From: an uncultured Clostridium sp. | GTDB taxonomy: Bacteria; Bacillota; Clostridia; Peptostreptococcales; Peptostreptococcaceae | DNA: 23,916 bases | Assembly: GCA_900557165.1 (NCBI GenBank) | Contig: USRS01000029.1 | Location: forward strand, 1 to 23,916 | Direction: 5' to 3' | In this document: positions 8,732 to 17,315 of the stretch, in pieces | Layout of the letters: the number at the start of each line of letters is the position of its first letter | How positions within the stretch are numbered: the first letter of the stretch is position 1 | Notes under the pieces: model-generated | What the model was told of the DNA's origin: nothing | What the model saw: only the letters and a program-made list of their open reading frames with translations | Databases searched by the model: none | Made by a program: the position numbers and the translations under genes

Positions 8732-9427
8732 CTAATTAATCTCCTTCTTATTTTCATTTAAAATTTCTTCGCCTATTTTTAAATCTTCTGGTGTAGTAAT
8801 TTTAATATTGTTATACGAGCCTTCTATCACCTTTACATTATAACCTAAATATTCCATTAGCATTGAATCATCTGTTCCGTAATAACTTTTTTCTTTTGCT
8901 ATTTTATGAGCCTTTATAATAGATAAATATTCAAATACTTGAGGAGTTTGAATTGACCATAAAGTGCTTCTATTTGGTGTATCACAAACTTCATTATCTT
9001 TATTTATGATTTTTATAGTATCTTTTACAGGAACACCAACTATTACACATTTATTTTTTTTTGCACATTCTATAGAATTTTTTATAATTTCATCTGTTAC
9101 AAAAGGCCTTGCTCCATCATGAATTAGTACAATATCACATCTTTCATTAACAGCTTTTAATCCGTTAAAAACTGAATCTTGTCTTTCTTTGCCCCCAAAA
9201 GCAATTTTGATATTTTTATATCCATATTTATCAATAATATTTCTTCTAAAAAAGTCTGCTTCATCTTCTTTTACAACTACAACAATTTCATCTATATTTT
9301 TATTATTATAAAATTTATCAATAGTATGAGCTATAACTTCTTTTCCTTTTAATTTTAAAAACTGTTTGTTTATATCAGCTTTCATTCTACTTCCCCTACC
9401 TGCACTTACTATCACTACACTATTCAT
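8732..9427 (-). CDS. ispD: 2-C-methyl-D-erythritol 4-phosphate cytidylyltransferase
   Basis: IspD couples CTP to methylerythritol 4-phosphate, the third MEP-pathway step. The 231-residue nucleotidyltransferase has the N-terminal nucleotide loop VSAGRGSRM with KQFLKLKGK, then VLIHDGARPFVTDEII and a C-terminal TPEDLKIGEEIL. The ATG at 9425-9427 is preferred over an adjacent upstream TTG (9428-9430) because it sits 5 bases after GAGGTG. The upstream terminator ends only about 33 bases before the start, so a complete promoter hardly fits. Expression may depend on read-through from the radA-disA unit or a compact promoter. Confidence 0.95.
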   Translation of the reverse strand: MNSVVIVSAGRGSRMKADINKQFLKLKGKEVIAHTIDKFYNNKNIDEIVVVVKEDEADFFRRNIIDKYGYKNIKIAFGGKERQDSVFNGLKAVNERCDIVLIHDGARPFVTDEIIKNSIECAKKNKCVIVGVPVKDTIKIINKDNEVCDTPNRSTLWSIQTPQVFEYLSIIKAHKIAKEKSYYGTDDSMLMEYLGYNVKVIEGSYNNIKITTPEDLKIGEEILNENKKEIN

Positions 9428-9460
9428 CAATTCACCTCTTTTTTATCATCTTATCCTTAA

Positions 9461-9492
9461 AAAAAGACCTTCTAAAATTCGAAGGTCTTTTT
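9461..9492 (-). terminator. Terminator after the PIN/TRAM gene
   Basis: A perfect 12-bp stem (9461-9472 with 9481-9492) with an 8-base loop starts 2 bases beyond the stop codon at 9495-9497. On the minus strand it is followed by a T-run. It separates radA-disA-yacL from ispD-ispF. Confidence 0.85.
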
Positions 9493-9494
9493 CA

Positions 9495-10595
9495 TTAATT
9501 TTTAGGTTTTCCAAATATCATTCTACCTGCAGAAGTTTGAAGTACTGATGTAACTAATACATTAATAGTTTCACCAATATGTTTTTTTCCACCTTCTACA
9601 ACTATCATTGTTCCATCATCTAAGTAAGCAATTCCTTGGTTTGACTCTTTTCCTTCTTTTACTACTTGAGCTACCATTTCTTCTCCTGGTATAGCAACTG
9701 GTTTAACAGCATTTGCCAGCTGGTTTATATTTAAAACTTCTACACCTTGGAACTGAGCAACCTTATTTAGATTATAATCATTTGTAACGACTTTTCCATT
9801 CATAACTTGAGCAAGTTTTAGAAGCTTGCTATCAACTTCTGGTATATCATCAAAGTCTTTTTCAGTTATCTCAACTTCTATGTCTAATTCTTTTTGAATT
9901 ATATTAAGTATATCAAGACCTCTTCTACCTCTAACTCTTTTTAAATCATCAGAAGAGTCTGCTATATGTTGTAATTCATTTAAAACAAATTTAGGTATTA
10001 TAAGTTTACCTTCTACAAAACCTGTTCTACATATATCAGCTATTCTACCGTCTATTATTACACTCGTATCTAATACTTTTGGAGGTATTGATTTTCCTCC
10101 ATGATCTTTTTTACTTGATTTATCTTTTCCTATATTCGAAGATAATCTACTTAATTTATTTATATTAAATAAATCATCTCTACTTTTTAAAGTGATTTTC
10201 ACACCTATATATCCCATAAATATGTAAATTATTATAGATAATATCATTTTAATTAAAGGCATACCAGAAATTGATCCTAATAATCCACCTACAAGTAAAT
10301 AAGCTATTACAAGACCTACAATTAATCCAACTACACCTAGCAATATATCTGTTTGTGGGTATTTAGATATTTCTTTATCCAATATCTTAACAAACTCTCT
10401 TACCTTACTAAAAATCCAAGGACTAATTAAATAGAATAATATTCCTACTACTAATCCTACTATTATACCTACTAAATATACGTTATTTAATCCAAAGCTA
10501 ATTTGTGGAAAGTACTTCTCTAAACTTAAATATGAAGTTATTCCTAATAAAACTCCTAAAAAGGATATCAGCGTTCTTATTATTTTGCTTAACAA
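9495..10595 (-). CDS. yacL: Membrane PIN/TRAM-domain protein (YacL family)
   Basis: The 366-residue protein has about four N-terminal membrane segments (roughly residues 5-25, 38-60, 83-105 and 112-135). A cytoplasmic PIN nuclease-like domain follows (about 172-290), with acidic residues in [16 protein letters not shown] and [14 protein letters not shown]-terminal TRAM domain (about 305-366) is predicted to bind nucleic acid. The combination suggests a membrane-bound RNase, but no substrate is established to my knowledge. The start is a TTG at 10593-10595, 6 bases after GGGGGTG. It lies 87 bases after disA, as in Bacillus where yacL follows disA, and is the last gene before a terminator. Confidence 0.9.
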   Translation of the reverse strand: MLSKIIRTLISFLGVLLGITSYLSLEKYFPQISFGLNNVYLVGIIVGLVVGILFYLISPWIFSKVREFVKILDKEISKYPQTDILLGVVGLIVGLVIAYLLVGGLLGSISGMPLIKMILSIIIYIFMGYIGVKITLKSRDDLFNINKLSRLSSNIGKDKSSKKDHGGKSIPPKVLDTSVIIDGRIADICRTGFVEGKLIIPKFVLNELQHIADSSDDLKRVRGRRGLDILNIIQKELDIEVEITEKDFDDIPEVDSKLLKLAQVMNGKVVTNDYNLNKVAQFQGVEVLNINQLANAVKPVAIPGEEMVAQVVKEGKESNQGIAYLDDGTMIVVEGGKKHIGETINVLVTSVLQTSAGRMIFGKPKN

Positions 10596-10641
10596 AACTT
10601 CACCCCCTATAGTGTGTGGTTTATATGATACATCATGTGTA

Positions 10642-10685
10642 TGAATTTTTCATTAATTTTTTCTGAATTTTTTATTAATTTTTTA
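10642..10685. repeat. Two-copy 22-bp tandem repeat between disA and yacL
   Basis: Copies at 10642-10662 and 10664-10684 read TGAATTTTTCATTAATTTTT and TGAATTTTTTATTAATTTTT (first 20 bases) and differ by one base. The second copy overlaps the disA stop codon. It is probably a local slippage duplication in AT-rich DNA. Confidence 0.6.
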
Positions 10686-11762
10686 TATATGCATATCTAA
10701 TGATGACATTTTTTCCATTTTTATAAGTCCATTTTTGATATAAGTTGCTCTTATTTCTCCTATTCCTTCGACTTCATCTAAATCTTCTATTGAAGCTGCT
10801 TGTATACTTTTGAAGTCATCAAAATAATTAATAATATTTTCTATAATTCCAGTTGGTAGTCTATGAATTTTATTTAAAATCCTATATCCTTTCGGTCTAA
10901 TTTCCATATCCATACTTTCAGTAATTCCTGAATATCCTAAAATTTTAGAAACCTTAACTAAATCAAGTAACTCATCATCTGTTAAACTTTTCATTTTTCT
11001 TTGAATATCCTTTAGTTCAACATTGTCCTTTTTATAGTCCATATAAATCATCATTCTATCTTTTTTAGTAGTTCCCATTAATTCTTCCAACTGCATTCTA
11101 ACTAGTGTACCTTCTTCACCTAGCTCAATTACATACTTTTCAATTACAGTTATTATTCTCATAACCATTTCTATTTTTTGAACAACTAATGCTACTTCAT
11201 AAATAGTTACCATATCCTTAAATTCAAAAGAATTAAGATTTAATATGGCTTGATCTAATACTGATTTATATTTTTCTAATGTTTGTAAAGCTTGATTAGC
11301 TTTTGTAAATATCTTAGATATTTCTTCAACTACATATTTTTGTTCTCCCCTATACACAGTAATTATATTTCTTCTTTGAGAAATAGATATTACTATAGCG
11401 CCTGTCTGTTTAGCAACCCTTTCTGCTGTTCTATGTCTAGTTCCAGTTTCTGATGTTGATATGGAATAGTCAGGTATTAACTGTGCATTTGCCAATAATA
11501 TGGTTTTTACATCTTCACTTAAAACTATTGCTCCATCCATTTTTGCTAATTCATATAAGTACGCTGGTGAATAATCTGCGTTTATTTTAAATCCACCATC
11601 TACTATCTCAGATATGTCTTTGTCATTAGCTAATACTATAAGTCCTCCTGTTTTAGCTCTAAGCACGTTGTCTAGACCTTGTCTAAGAGGTGTCCCTGGA
11701 GATATCTTCCTAAGAGCATGAAGTAAATTTTTATTATCCATAATATTATCGATATTATACAT
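10683..11762 (-). CDS. disA: DNA integrity scanning protein DisA, diadenylate cyclase
   Basis: DisA makes the second messenger c-di-AMP from two ATP and pauses on branched DNA, linking DNA damage to sporulation in Bacillus. The 359-residue protein has an N-terminal DAC domain (about 10-150) with the catalytic DGA motif at 76-78 and GTRHRTAERVAKQTG around the RHR motif at 109-111. A central helical spine follows. The C-terminal helix-hairpin-helix domain includes IEDLDEVEGIGEIRATYI. The ATG at 11760-11762 is 9 bases after the radA stop; its GGGGGTGA site overlaps the radA TGA, so the two are coupled. All recognisable catalytic motifs are intact. Confidence 0.96.
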   Translation of the reverse strand: MYNIDNIMDNKNLLHALRKISPGTPLRQGLDNVLRAKTGGLIVLANDKDISEIVDGGFKINADYSPAYLYELAKMDGAIVLSEDVKTILLANAQLIPDYSISTSETGTRHRTAERVAKQTGAIVISISQRRNIITVYRGEQKYVVEEISKIFTKANQALQTLEKYKSVLDQAILNLNSFEFKDMVTIYEVALVVQKIEMVMRIITVIEKYVIELGEEGTLVRMQLEELMGTTKKDRMMIYMDYKKDNVELKDIQRKMKSLTDDELLDLVKVSKILGYSGITESMDMEIRPKGYRILNKIHRLPTGIIENIINYFDDFKSIQAASIEDLDEVEGIGEIRATYIKNGLIKMEKMSSLDMHI

Positions 11763-11771
11763 TCTTATTCA

Positions 11772-13139
11772 TCACCCCCTTAATATAAGATTTATAGCTT
11801 GTCTTAGGTTGTCTACAGGTATTATTTCTATACCTTTTGTATCTTTGACTGATGCATAATTATTTTTAGGAATAACTATTTTTTTAAATCCCAATTTCTT
11901 ACATTCAGCTATTCTTTTTTCAATATAACTAACAGCTCTAATTTCACCTGTTAGTCCCACTTCACCTGTAACTACAACATCACCATCAATAGGTAAGTTT
12001 CTAAAACTAGAAGATACAGATAATATTATTCCTAAGTCCATTGAAGGTTCATTAACTTTTATTCCTCCAACAACATTTATATACACATCTTGATTTTGTA
12101 TTTGTAATCCTACTCTTTTTTCTAAAACAGCTAATAGCAATGCTACTCTGTTATAATCAACTCCTGTTGCTGTCCTTTTTGCAATACCAAAACTTGTTGG
12201 AGATACTAATGCCTGTAACTCTAAAAGCATTGGTCTTGTCCCTTCTACAGTTGAAATTATAACTGAACCTGATACATCTTTTGGTTTTTCAGATATTAAA
12301 ACTTCAGATGGATTAGTAAGTTCTATTAACCCTGTATCCTTCATTTCGAATACACCAAGTTCATTTGTTGAACCAAATCTATTTTTTACCGCTCTAACTA
12401 ATCTATAAGAATTATATCTTTCGCCTTCAAAGTATAAAACTGTATCCACCATATGCTCTAGTAACTTTGGACCAGCAAGAGATCCTTCTTTCGTTACATG
12501 TCCAACAATAAATGTTGATATACCCATTCTCTTAGAAATCTTCATAAATCTAGAAGTTCCTTCTTTTATTTGGCTAACTGTTCCTGGTGCTGATGATATT
12601 TCTGGACTATAAACAGTTTGAATTGAATCCACTATTATTAAATCTGGATTTATATTATCTAAATAAGCTTCTATTATGCTTAAATTATTTTCAGAAAAAA
12701 TAAGTAGATTATCTGTATTAACACCTAATCTATGTGCTCTCATTTTTATTTGAGATTGTGATTCTTCTCCTGATATATATAATACTTTTTTGCCTGAACA
12801 AGCCACATTTCTAGATACTTGCATTAACAATGTAGATTTACCTATACCAGGGTCTCCACCTACTAAGACTAAGGAACCTTTAACAATCCCTCCACCTAGT
12901 ACTCTGTCTAGTTCTTCTATCTGTGTAGAAAATCTTTCTTCATGTTTTATTTCTATTGAATTTATGCTTATTGGTTTTGAGTCACCTTTATTTATTATAA
13001 ATACTTCCCTTTGGGATTTCTTCTCTTCTATTTCTTCAACAAATGTATTCCATTTTGTACATTCTGGACATTTACCTAACCATTTGCTAGTTTCATATCC
13101 ACATGATTGGCATACATATTTAGTTTTAATTTTTGCCAT
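11772..13139 (-). CDS. radA: DNA repair protein RadA (Sms)
   Basis: RadA is a RecA-like ATPase and branch-migration helicase that processes recombination intermediates. The 455-residue protein starts with a C4 zinc finger (Cys10, Cys13, Cys24, Cys27). The RecA-type core follows with Walker A in VLVGGDPGIGKST (about residue 95) and the RadA-specific KNRFG motif in RAVKNRFGSTNELGVF. A C-terminal Lon-protease-like domain contains LGIILSVSSSFRN. The start has an AAGGGTGA site 6 bases upstream. A weak promoter candidate lies at 13205-13233. The order clpC-radA-disA is the classic Bacillota arrangement. Confidence 0.97.
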   Translation of the reverse strand: MAKIKTKYVCQSCGYETSKWLGKCPECTKWNTFVEEIEEKKSQREVFIINKGDSKPISINSIEIKHEERFSTQIEELDRVLGGGIVKGSLVLVGGDPGIGKSTLLMQVSRNVACSGKKVLYISGEESQSQIKMRAHRLGVNTDNLLIFSENNLSIIEAYLDNINPDLIIVDSIQTVYSPEISSAPGTVSQIKEGTSRFMKISKRMGISTFIVGHVTKEGSLAGPKLLEHMVDTVLYFEGERYNSYRLVRAVKNRFGSTNELGVFEMKDTGLIELTNPSEVLISEKPKDVSGSVIISTVEGTRPMLLELQALVSPTSFGIAKRTATGVDYNRVALLLAVLEKRVGLQIQNQDVYINVVGGIKVNEPSMDLGIILSVSSSFRNLPIDGDVVVTGEVGLTGEIRAVSYIEKRIAECKKLGFKKIVIPKNNYASVKDTKGIEIIPVDNLRQAINLILRG

Positions 13140-13204
13140 TACTATTCACCCTTAAATGCTTATTATTACTTTATTGTACTATATATTGTTAATATCTGCA
13201 TATA

Positions 13205-13233
13205 ATATTATTCCTATTTAATAAATATATCAA
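13205..13233 (-). promoter_or_regulatory. Candidate promoter for radA-disA-yacL
   Basis: TTGATA (13228-13233, minus strand) with a 17-base spacer and TAATAT (13205-13210). The -10 match is only 4 of 6 and the region is very AT-rich, so this is tentative. It lies after the clpC hairpin and 66 bases before the radA ATG. Confidence 0.35.
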
Positions 13234-13253
13234 GATAAACTTTATCTAACTTT

Positions 13254-13282
13254 AAATAGAGGGAGATAATCCCCCTCTATTT
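13254..13282 (-). terminator. Hairpin terminator after clpC
   Basis: AAATAGAGGG (13254-13263) pairs perfectly with CCCTCTATTT (13273-13282) around a 9-base loop, 7 bases past the clpC stop. The T-tract on the minus strand is short (ATTTAAAG), so some read-through to radA is plausible. Confidence 0.65.
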
Positions 13283-13289
13283 TATAAAA

Positions 13290-15743
13290 TTACTTAACTT
13301 CAAAAGTCATTTTGCCTTCTTTAACTGTAGCCTCAACTATGTCTCCTGATTTTATAGTTCCTTGTAATATTAGTTCAGACAATTCATTTTCCAATTCTTT
13401 TTGTATGGATCTTTTTAATGGTCTAGCTCCATATTCTAAATCAAAGCCTGATTTAGCTATCAAGTCTATAGCATCTTCATCCATTTCTAATTTTATTGTC
13501 ATCTCGTCTAATCTTTTTACTAATGTTTTACACATTAATTTTACTATTTGTGATATATCTTCTTTATTTAATGAATGGAATACTATTATGTCATCTATTC
13601 TATTTAAAAATTCTGGTCTAAATTGTTTTTTAAGTTCTGACATAATATTTTCTTTCATTTTGTCATATTCATCACGTTCTTTTTTGTCTTTGTCTGGTGT
13701 ACCAAAACCTAATGTTTTTTGTTTTTTAATAGTTTTAGCCCCCACATTTGAAGTCATGATTAATATAGTATTTTTAAAGTCTACAGTTCTTCCTTTTGAA
13801 TCCGTAAGTCTACCATCATCTAGTATTTGTAATAAAATATTAAATACATCTGGATGGGCTTTTTCTATTTCATCAAATAATACTACAGAATAAGGATGTC
13901 TTCTAACTTTTTCTGTTAATTGACCACCTTCATCATAACCTACATATCCTGGAGGAGAACCTATAAGTCTAGATACTGAATGTTTTTCCATATATTCTGA
14001 CATATCAATACGAACAATTTGATTTTCATCTCCAAACTCAGCTTCTGCTAAAGCTTTACTAAGTTCAGTTTTTCCAACTCCTGTTGGACCTAAAAATAAA
14101 AATGAACCTATTGGTCTATTTGGATCCTTAAGACCTGCTCTTGCCCTTCTAATGGCTGTACAAATAGATTTTATTGCTTGGTCTTGGCCTATAACCCTTT
14201 CATGTAATATATCTTCTAATTTTAATAGTCTTTCTGTTTCTTCTTCCATCATTCTACTTACAGGTATTCCTGTCCATGATCCCACAACTTCTGCAATTGT
14301 TTCTTCATCAACAACATTAGCATGCTTATATGATTTATTCCAACTATTTCTTACTGAATCTAGTTCTTCTTGAGCTTTTCTTTGCTCATCTCTTAACTTA
14401 GCTGCTTTCTCAAAATTTTGACCTCTCACAGATTCTTCTTTTTCTTTTTTAATATTATTTATTTTTTCCTCTAAATCTTTTATATCTTTTGTAGGAGTAT
14501 TTTCTTTTAGTCTAACTTTTGATGCAGCTTCATCTATTAAATCTATTGCTTTATCTGGTAAAAATCTATCTGTTATATATCTTACAGATAAATCTACAGC
14601 TGCTTTAATAGATTCATCTGTTATTTTTACTTTGTGATGAGCTTCATATTTATCTCTAAGACCTTTTAGTATTTCTATAGTATCTTCTTTTGTTGGTTCT
14701 TCAATTAATACAGATTGAAATCTTCTTTCTAATCCTGAATCTTTTTCTACGTGTTTTCTGTATTCATCTATAGTTGTAGCACCTATTACTTGTATTTCCC
14801 CCCTTGCCAAGCAAGGTTTTAAAATATTAGAAGCATCTATAGACCCTTCTCCTGTTGCTCCTGCACCTATTATCGTGTGCATTTCATCTATAAATAAAAT
14901 TATATTTCCCTTTTTGATAACCTCATCTATAACTTGTTTTATTCTTTCTTCAAACTCACCTCTATATTTTGCACCAGCTAGAAGAGAACCCATGTCTAGA
15001 GTATAAAGAATTTTGTCTTTTAGTGTATCTGGTACTCTACCTTCTGCTATATCTATGGCTAATCCCTCTGCTATGGCTGTTTTACCAACACCTGGATCTC
15101 CTATTAATACAGGATTATTTTTTGTTCTTCTGCTTAAAATTTGTATTATTCTTTCTATTTCTTTTTTTCGTCCTATTACAGGATCTATTTTATCTTGCTT
15201 AGCACATTCTGTAAGGTTTCTTCCATACTTATCAAGTAATTTTGATGAAGTAGAGTTTTCAGAAGTTGCTACTGATTTATTTGATTTTTGAGGTTCTATG
15301 GAATAATTATCTATTCCCATCATTTCTATTATACTTTCAGCAATATCTCTAGAATCAATATTTAGTGATGCTAATATTCTCATTCCCAAACCTTCACCTT
15401 CTTGGGCAAGGGCTAATAAAATATGTTCTGTTCCTATATAATTTGTTTTTAACTTATTCGCAAAAGCTCCTGATAATTCTAAAATTTGTTTAGATCTAGG
15501 ACTTAATGTCACATCAGATGTTCCTATATCATTTTTACCCTCTATCTCTACAATCTTACTTTCTAGTATATCTTCAGTAACCCCTAATTTATTTAATACT
15601 TTAGCTGCTATACCATCTTTTTCTTTTAGAAGACCTAGAAGTAAATGCTCTGTTCCTACAATTTTATGTCCAAAACTTTTCGCTGACTCTACACCTAAGT
15701 CAATTGCTGTTTTAGCTCTTTGAGTAAATCTATTGAAGTACAT
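13290..15743 (-). CDS. clpC: ATP-dependent Clp protease ATP-binding subunit ClpC
   Basis: ClpC is the Hsp100 unfoldase that feeds proteins to ClpP. The 817-residue protein has two N-domain repeats (1-140) with GTEH motifs at Glu32 and Glu106, AAA1 with Walker A GDPGVGKT at 215-222, and a UVR-type coiled-coil middle region (LRDEQRKAQEELD). AAA2 has Walker A GPTGVGKT near 545, followed by a C-terminal D2 small domain. The start is taken as the ATG at 15741-15743 (MYFNRFTQRAK), 7 bases after AGGAGG; an upstream ATG (15747-15749) lies only one base from that site. Glu32 and Glu106 match the phospho-arginine-binding residues described in B. subtilis ClpC. It is the last gene of the CtsR operon. 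Confidence 0.97.
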   Translation of the reverse strand: MYFNRFTQRAKTAIDLGVESAKSFGHKIVGTEHLLLGLLKEKDGIAAKVLNKLGVTEDILESKIVEIEGKNDIGTSDVTLSPRSKQILELSGAFANKLKTNYIGTEHILLALAQEGEGLGMRILASLNIDSRDIAESIIEMMGIDNYSIEPQKSNKSVATSENSTSSKLLDKYGRNLTECAKQDKIDPVIGRKKEIERIIQILSRRTKNNPVLIGDPGVGKTAIAEGLAIDIAEGRVPDTLKDKILYTLDMGSLLAGAKYRGEFEERIKQVIDEVIKKGNIILFIDEMHTIIGAGATGEGSIDASNILKPCLARGEIQVIGATTIDEYRKHVEKDSGLERRFQSVLIEEPTKEDTIEILKGLRDKYEAHHKVKITDESIKAAVDLSVRYITDRFLPDKAIDLIDEAASKVRLKENTPTKDIKDLEEKINNIKKEKEESVRGQNFEKAAKLRDEQRKAQEELDSVRNSWNKSYKHANVVDEETIAEVVGSWTGIPVSRMMEEETERLLKLEDILHERVIGQDQAIKSICTAIRRARAGLKDPNRPIGSFLFLGPTGVGKTELSKALAEAEFGDENQIVRIDMSEYMEKHSVSRLIGSPPGYVGYDEGGQLTEKVRRHPYSVVLFDEIEKAHPDVFNILLQILDDGRLTDSKGRTVDFKNTILIMTSNVGAKTIKKQKTLGFGTPDKDKKERDEYDKMKENIMSELKKQFRPEFLNRIDDIIVFHSLNKEDISQIVKLMCKTLVKRLDEMTIKLEMDEDAIDLIAKSGFDLEYGARPLKRSIQKELENELSELILQGTIKSGDIVEATVKEGKMTFEVK

Positions 15744-15754
15744 TTTCATCCCTC

Positions 15755-16759
15755 CTATTTCTTATTTCTATTGGCAAGAGTAAATTCTTCTCTTAAAAAA
15801 TCAGCTCTTTTTATATCACCATCACTAGTCATTGGAGACATCAACTCCATAATAGGCTTCATTCCTGTCATTAAATTAATAACTTTTTCTAAACTAATAT
15901 CTTTAATATAGTCCATTTCAATCCCCAATTTTATATTAGACAAATGTTTCATAGCTTCTTGTGCTGATATTATTCTGCAGTTTTGTAATATACCTAAAGA
16001 TCTATAAATATCATCTTCTAATTCTATGGATGCTTCCATATTTACAAGTAATCTAGATTCATTTTCTTTTGTCTTAATATCTTTTGTTAAACTTTTTAAA
16101 CTTTCAATTATATTTTTTTCTGATCTACCAATAACTGATTGATTAGTTATTTCAAACATATTACCTAAAGTATTTGATTTATTGCTAGAAATACCTTTTA
16201 TGTTTGCACCTAACTTATGTGCAATATTTGAATAAGTTTCTATTTTCTTTTGTAGTGATAATATTGGTAAATGAATAACTACTGTGGCCTTTAAACCTGT
16301 TCCTGCATTAACAGGTAAACAAGTTAAATAACCTATTTTATCATTAAATGCATACTCTATTTTTTCTGATAAAATATCGTCTATCTTATTTGCCATATTA
16401 AAGGCTTCATCCATATTAAATTTGTCTTCGTATATTTTAATTCTTATATGATCTTCATCATTAATCAATATACATTTTGTCTTATCTTTGTTAATAATAA
16501 TTGAACCTATTTCACTCTTTGAAAATTCATTGCTTATAATTCTTCTTTCTATTAAGGCTCTTTTTTCTATTTCACTAAGATCTTTTATATTATGTGAAAT
16601 AAAATTATCCTCAGATAAATCTTCACATTCTAGTATTATATTGTTAATTTTTTGTGATATATTTTGAGATTCTGTCTGACTTAATTTATGAGGAAAAGGA
16701 TAGTTATTTATATTTCTAGATAAGGCAATATTATTGGCTATGATTATATTATCTTGCAT
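15755..16759 (-). CDS. mcsB: McsB-family protein arginine kinase homologue, probably catalytically degenerate
   Basis: McsB normally phosphorylates protein arginines, inactivating CtsR and tagging proteins for ClpC. This 334-residue homologue aligns along most of its length (DEDHIRIK at 101-108, NAGTGLKATVVIHLP at 151-165, ASIELEDDIYRSLGIL at 243-258). It is about 30 residues shorter than B. subtilis McsB and starts about 19 residues later. Against the B. subtilis sequence, recalled from memory, the ATP motif SSRIR (27-31) is ANNIA (8-12). Cys167 is Leu148, Arg176 is Lys157, Arg207 is Lys188 and Glu212 is Asn193, while Arg125 is kept as Arg106. The start is firm: AGGAGGAGA precedes the ATG by 5 bases. 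It sits 12 bases after mcsA. Family membership is sure; kinase activity is doubtful, and a structural or adaptor role with McsA is possible. Confidence 0.9.
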   Translation of the reverse strand: MQDNIIIANNIALSRNINNYPFPHKLSQTESQNISQKINNIILECEDLSEDNFISHNIKDLSEIEKRALIERRIISNEFSKSEIGSIIINKDKTKCILINDEDHIRIKIYEDKFNMDEAFNMANKIDDILSEKIEYAFNDKIGYLTCLPVNAGTGLKATVVIHLPILSLQKKIETYSNIAHKLGANIKGISSNKSNTLGNMFEITNQSVIGRSEKNIIESLKSLTKDIKTKENESRLLVNMEASIELEDDIYRSLGILQNCRIISAQEAMKHLSNIKLGIEMDYIKDISLEKVINLMTGMKPIMELMSPMTSDGDIKRADFLREEFTLANRNKK

Positions 16760-16771
16760 AATACTCTCCTC

Positions 16772-17311
16772 CTATTCATTGCACTTTTGTAAATGTTTTA
16801 TTTTATCCCTTATATCTGCTGCTTTTTCATACTCTTCTTTTTCTACAGCTCTAATTAAATCTTCTTTTAAAATTCTTATTTCTTTGCTTATATAGACATC
16901 ACCTTCCACCTTCTTTGGAATTTTTCCTATATATTCATCATATCCATAGATATTTTTAAGAATTGGTTTAAGCTGCTTTTCAAAAGCTTCATAACATTTA
17001 CTACAGCCAAGCTTTCCTGTTTCTCTATATTCGGCATATGTAGTGTAACAATTAGAACAAATAATATCTTTATCTGTAGATTCCTCATCGGCTGCTAGTA
17101 ATTTATCATATTGTTCATCTGATTGGTTATTTTCATCTATATTAAATTTATCCATTACATCCTTTATGGAAAATGGTTCTTGGAAATTAAAATTAAACAA
17201 TGGGTAGTCTTTTGCACAATCACTACATAAATACATTCTTGTTTCTTGTCCATTTATTATGGAGCTAATAAAAACTGAAGCAGTTTTCTTATGACATTTT
17301 TGACATAACAT
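16772..17311 (-). CDS. mcsA: McsA, zinc-binding activator of McsB
   Basis: McsA binds and activates McsB and helps modulate CtsR in Bacillus. The 179-residue protein has four CxxC pairs (Cys3/6, Cys29/32, Cys85/88, Cys103/106) that make two zinc sites. Its C-terminal UVR motif (about 146-176, LKEDLIRAVEKEEYEKAADI) is a typical ClpC/McsB-interaction coiled coil. The length matches the family. The ATG follows the ctsR stop by 4 bases, with the ribosome binding site AGAGGAGTGA containing that stop, so ctsR and mcsA are coupled. All zinc ligands are intact, in contrast to the altered McsB partner encoded next. Confidence 0.93.
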   Translation of the reverse strand: MLCQKCHKKTASVFISSIINGQETRMYLCSDCAKDYPLFNFNFQEPFSIKDVMDKFNIDENNQSDEQYDKLLAADEESTDKDIICSNCYTTYAEYRETGKLGCSKCYEAFEKQLKPILKNIYGYDEYIGKIPKKVEGDVYISKEIRILKEDLIRAVEKEEYEKAADIRDKIKHLQKCNE

Positions 17312-17315
17312 AATA

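Noticed and set aside
13312..13893. A 193-codon plus-strand open frame opposite the clpC 3' end
   Set aside because: It mirrors a conserved AAA+ domain on the other strand and its Ser/Ile/Phe-rich composition is that of a shadow frame. The same reasoning removes the other plus-strand frames opposite gltX, proS, radA, mcsB, the EF-G-like gene and pyc.
15755..16759. mcsB as a pseudogene
   Set aside because: The reading frame is intact from a strong ribosome binding site to the stop, the fold-defining segments are conserved, and it fits tightly in the operon. The active-site changes look selective, not general decay.
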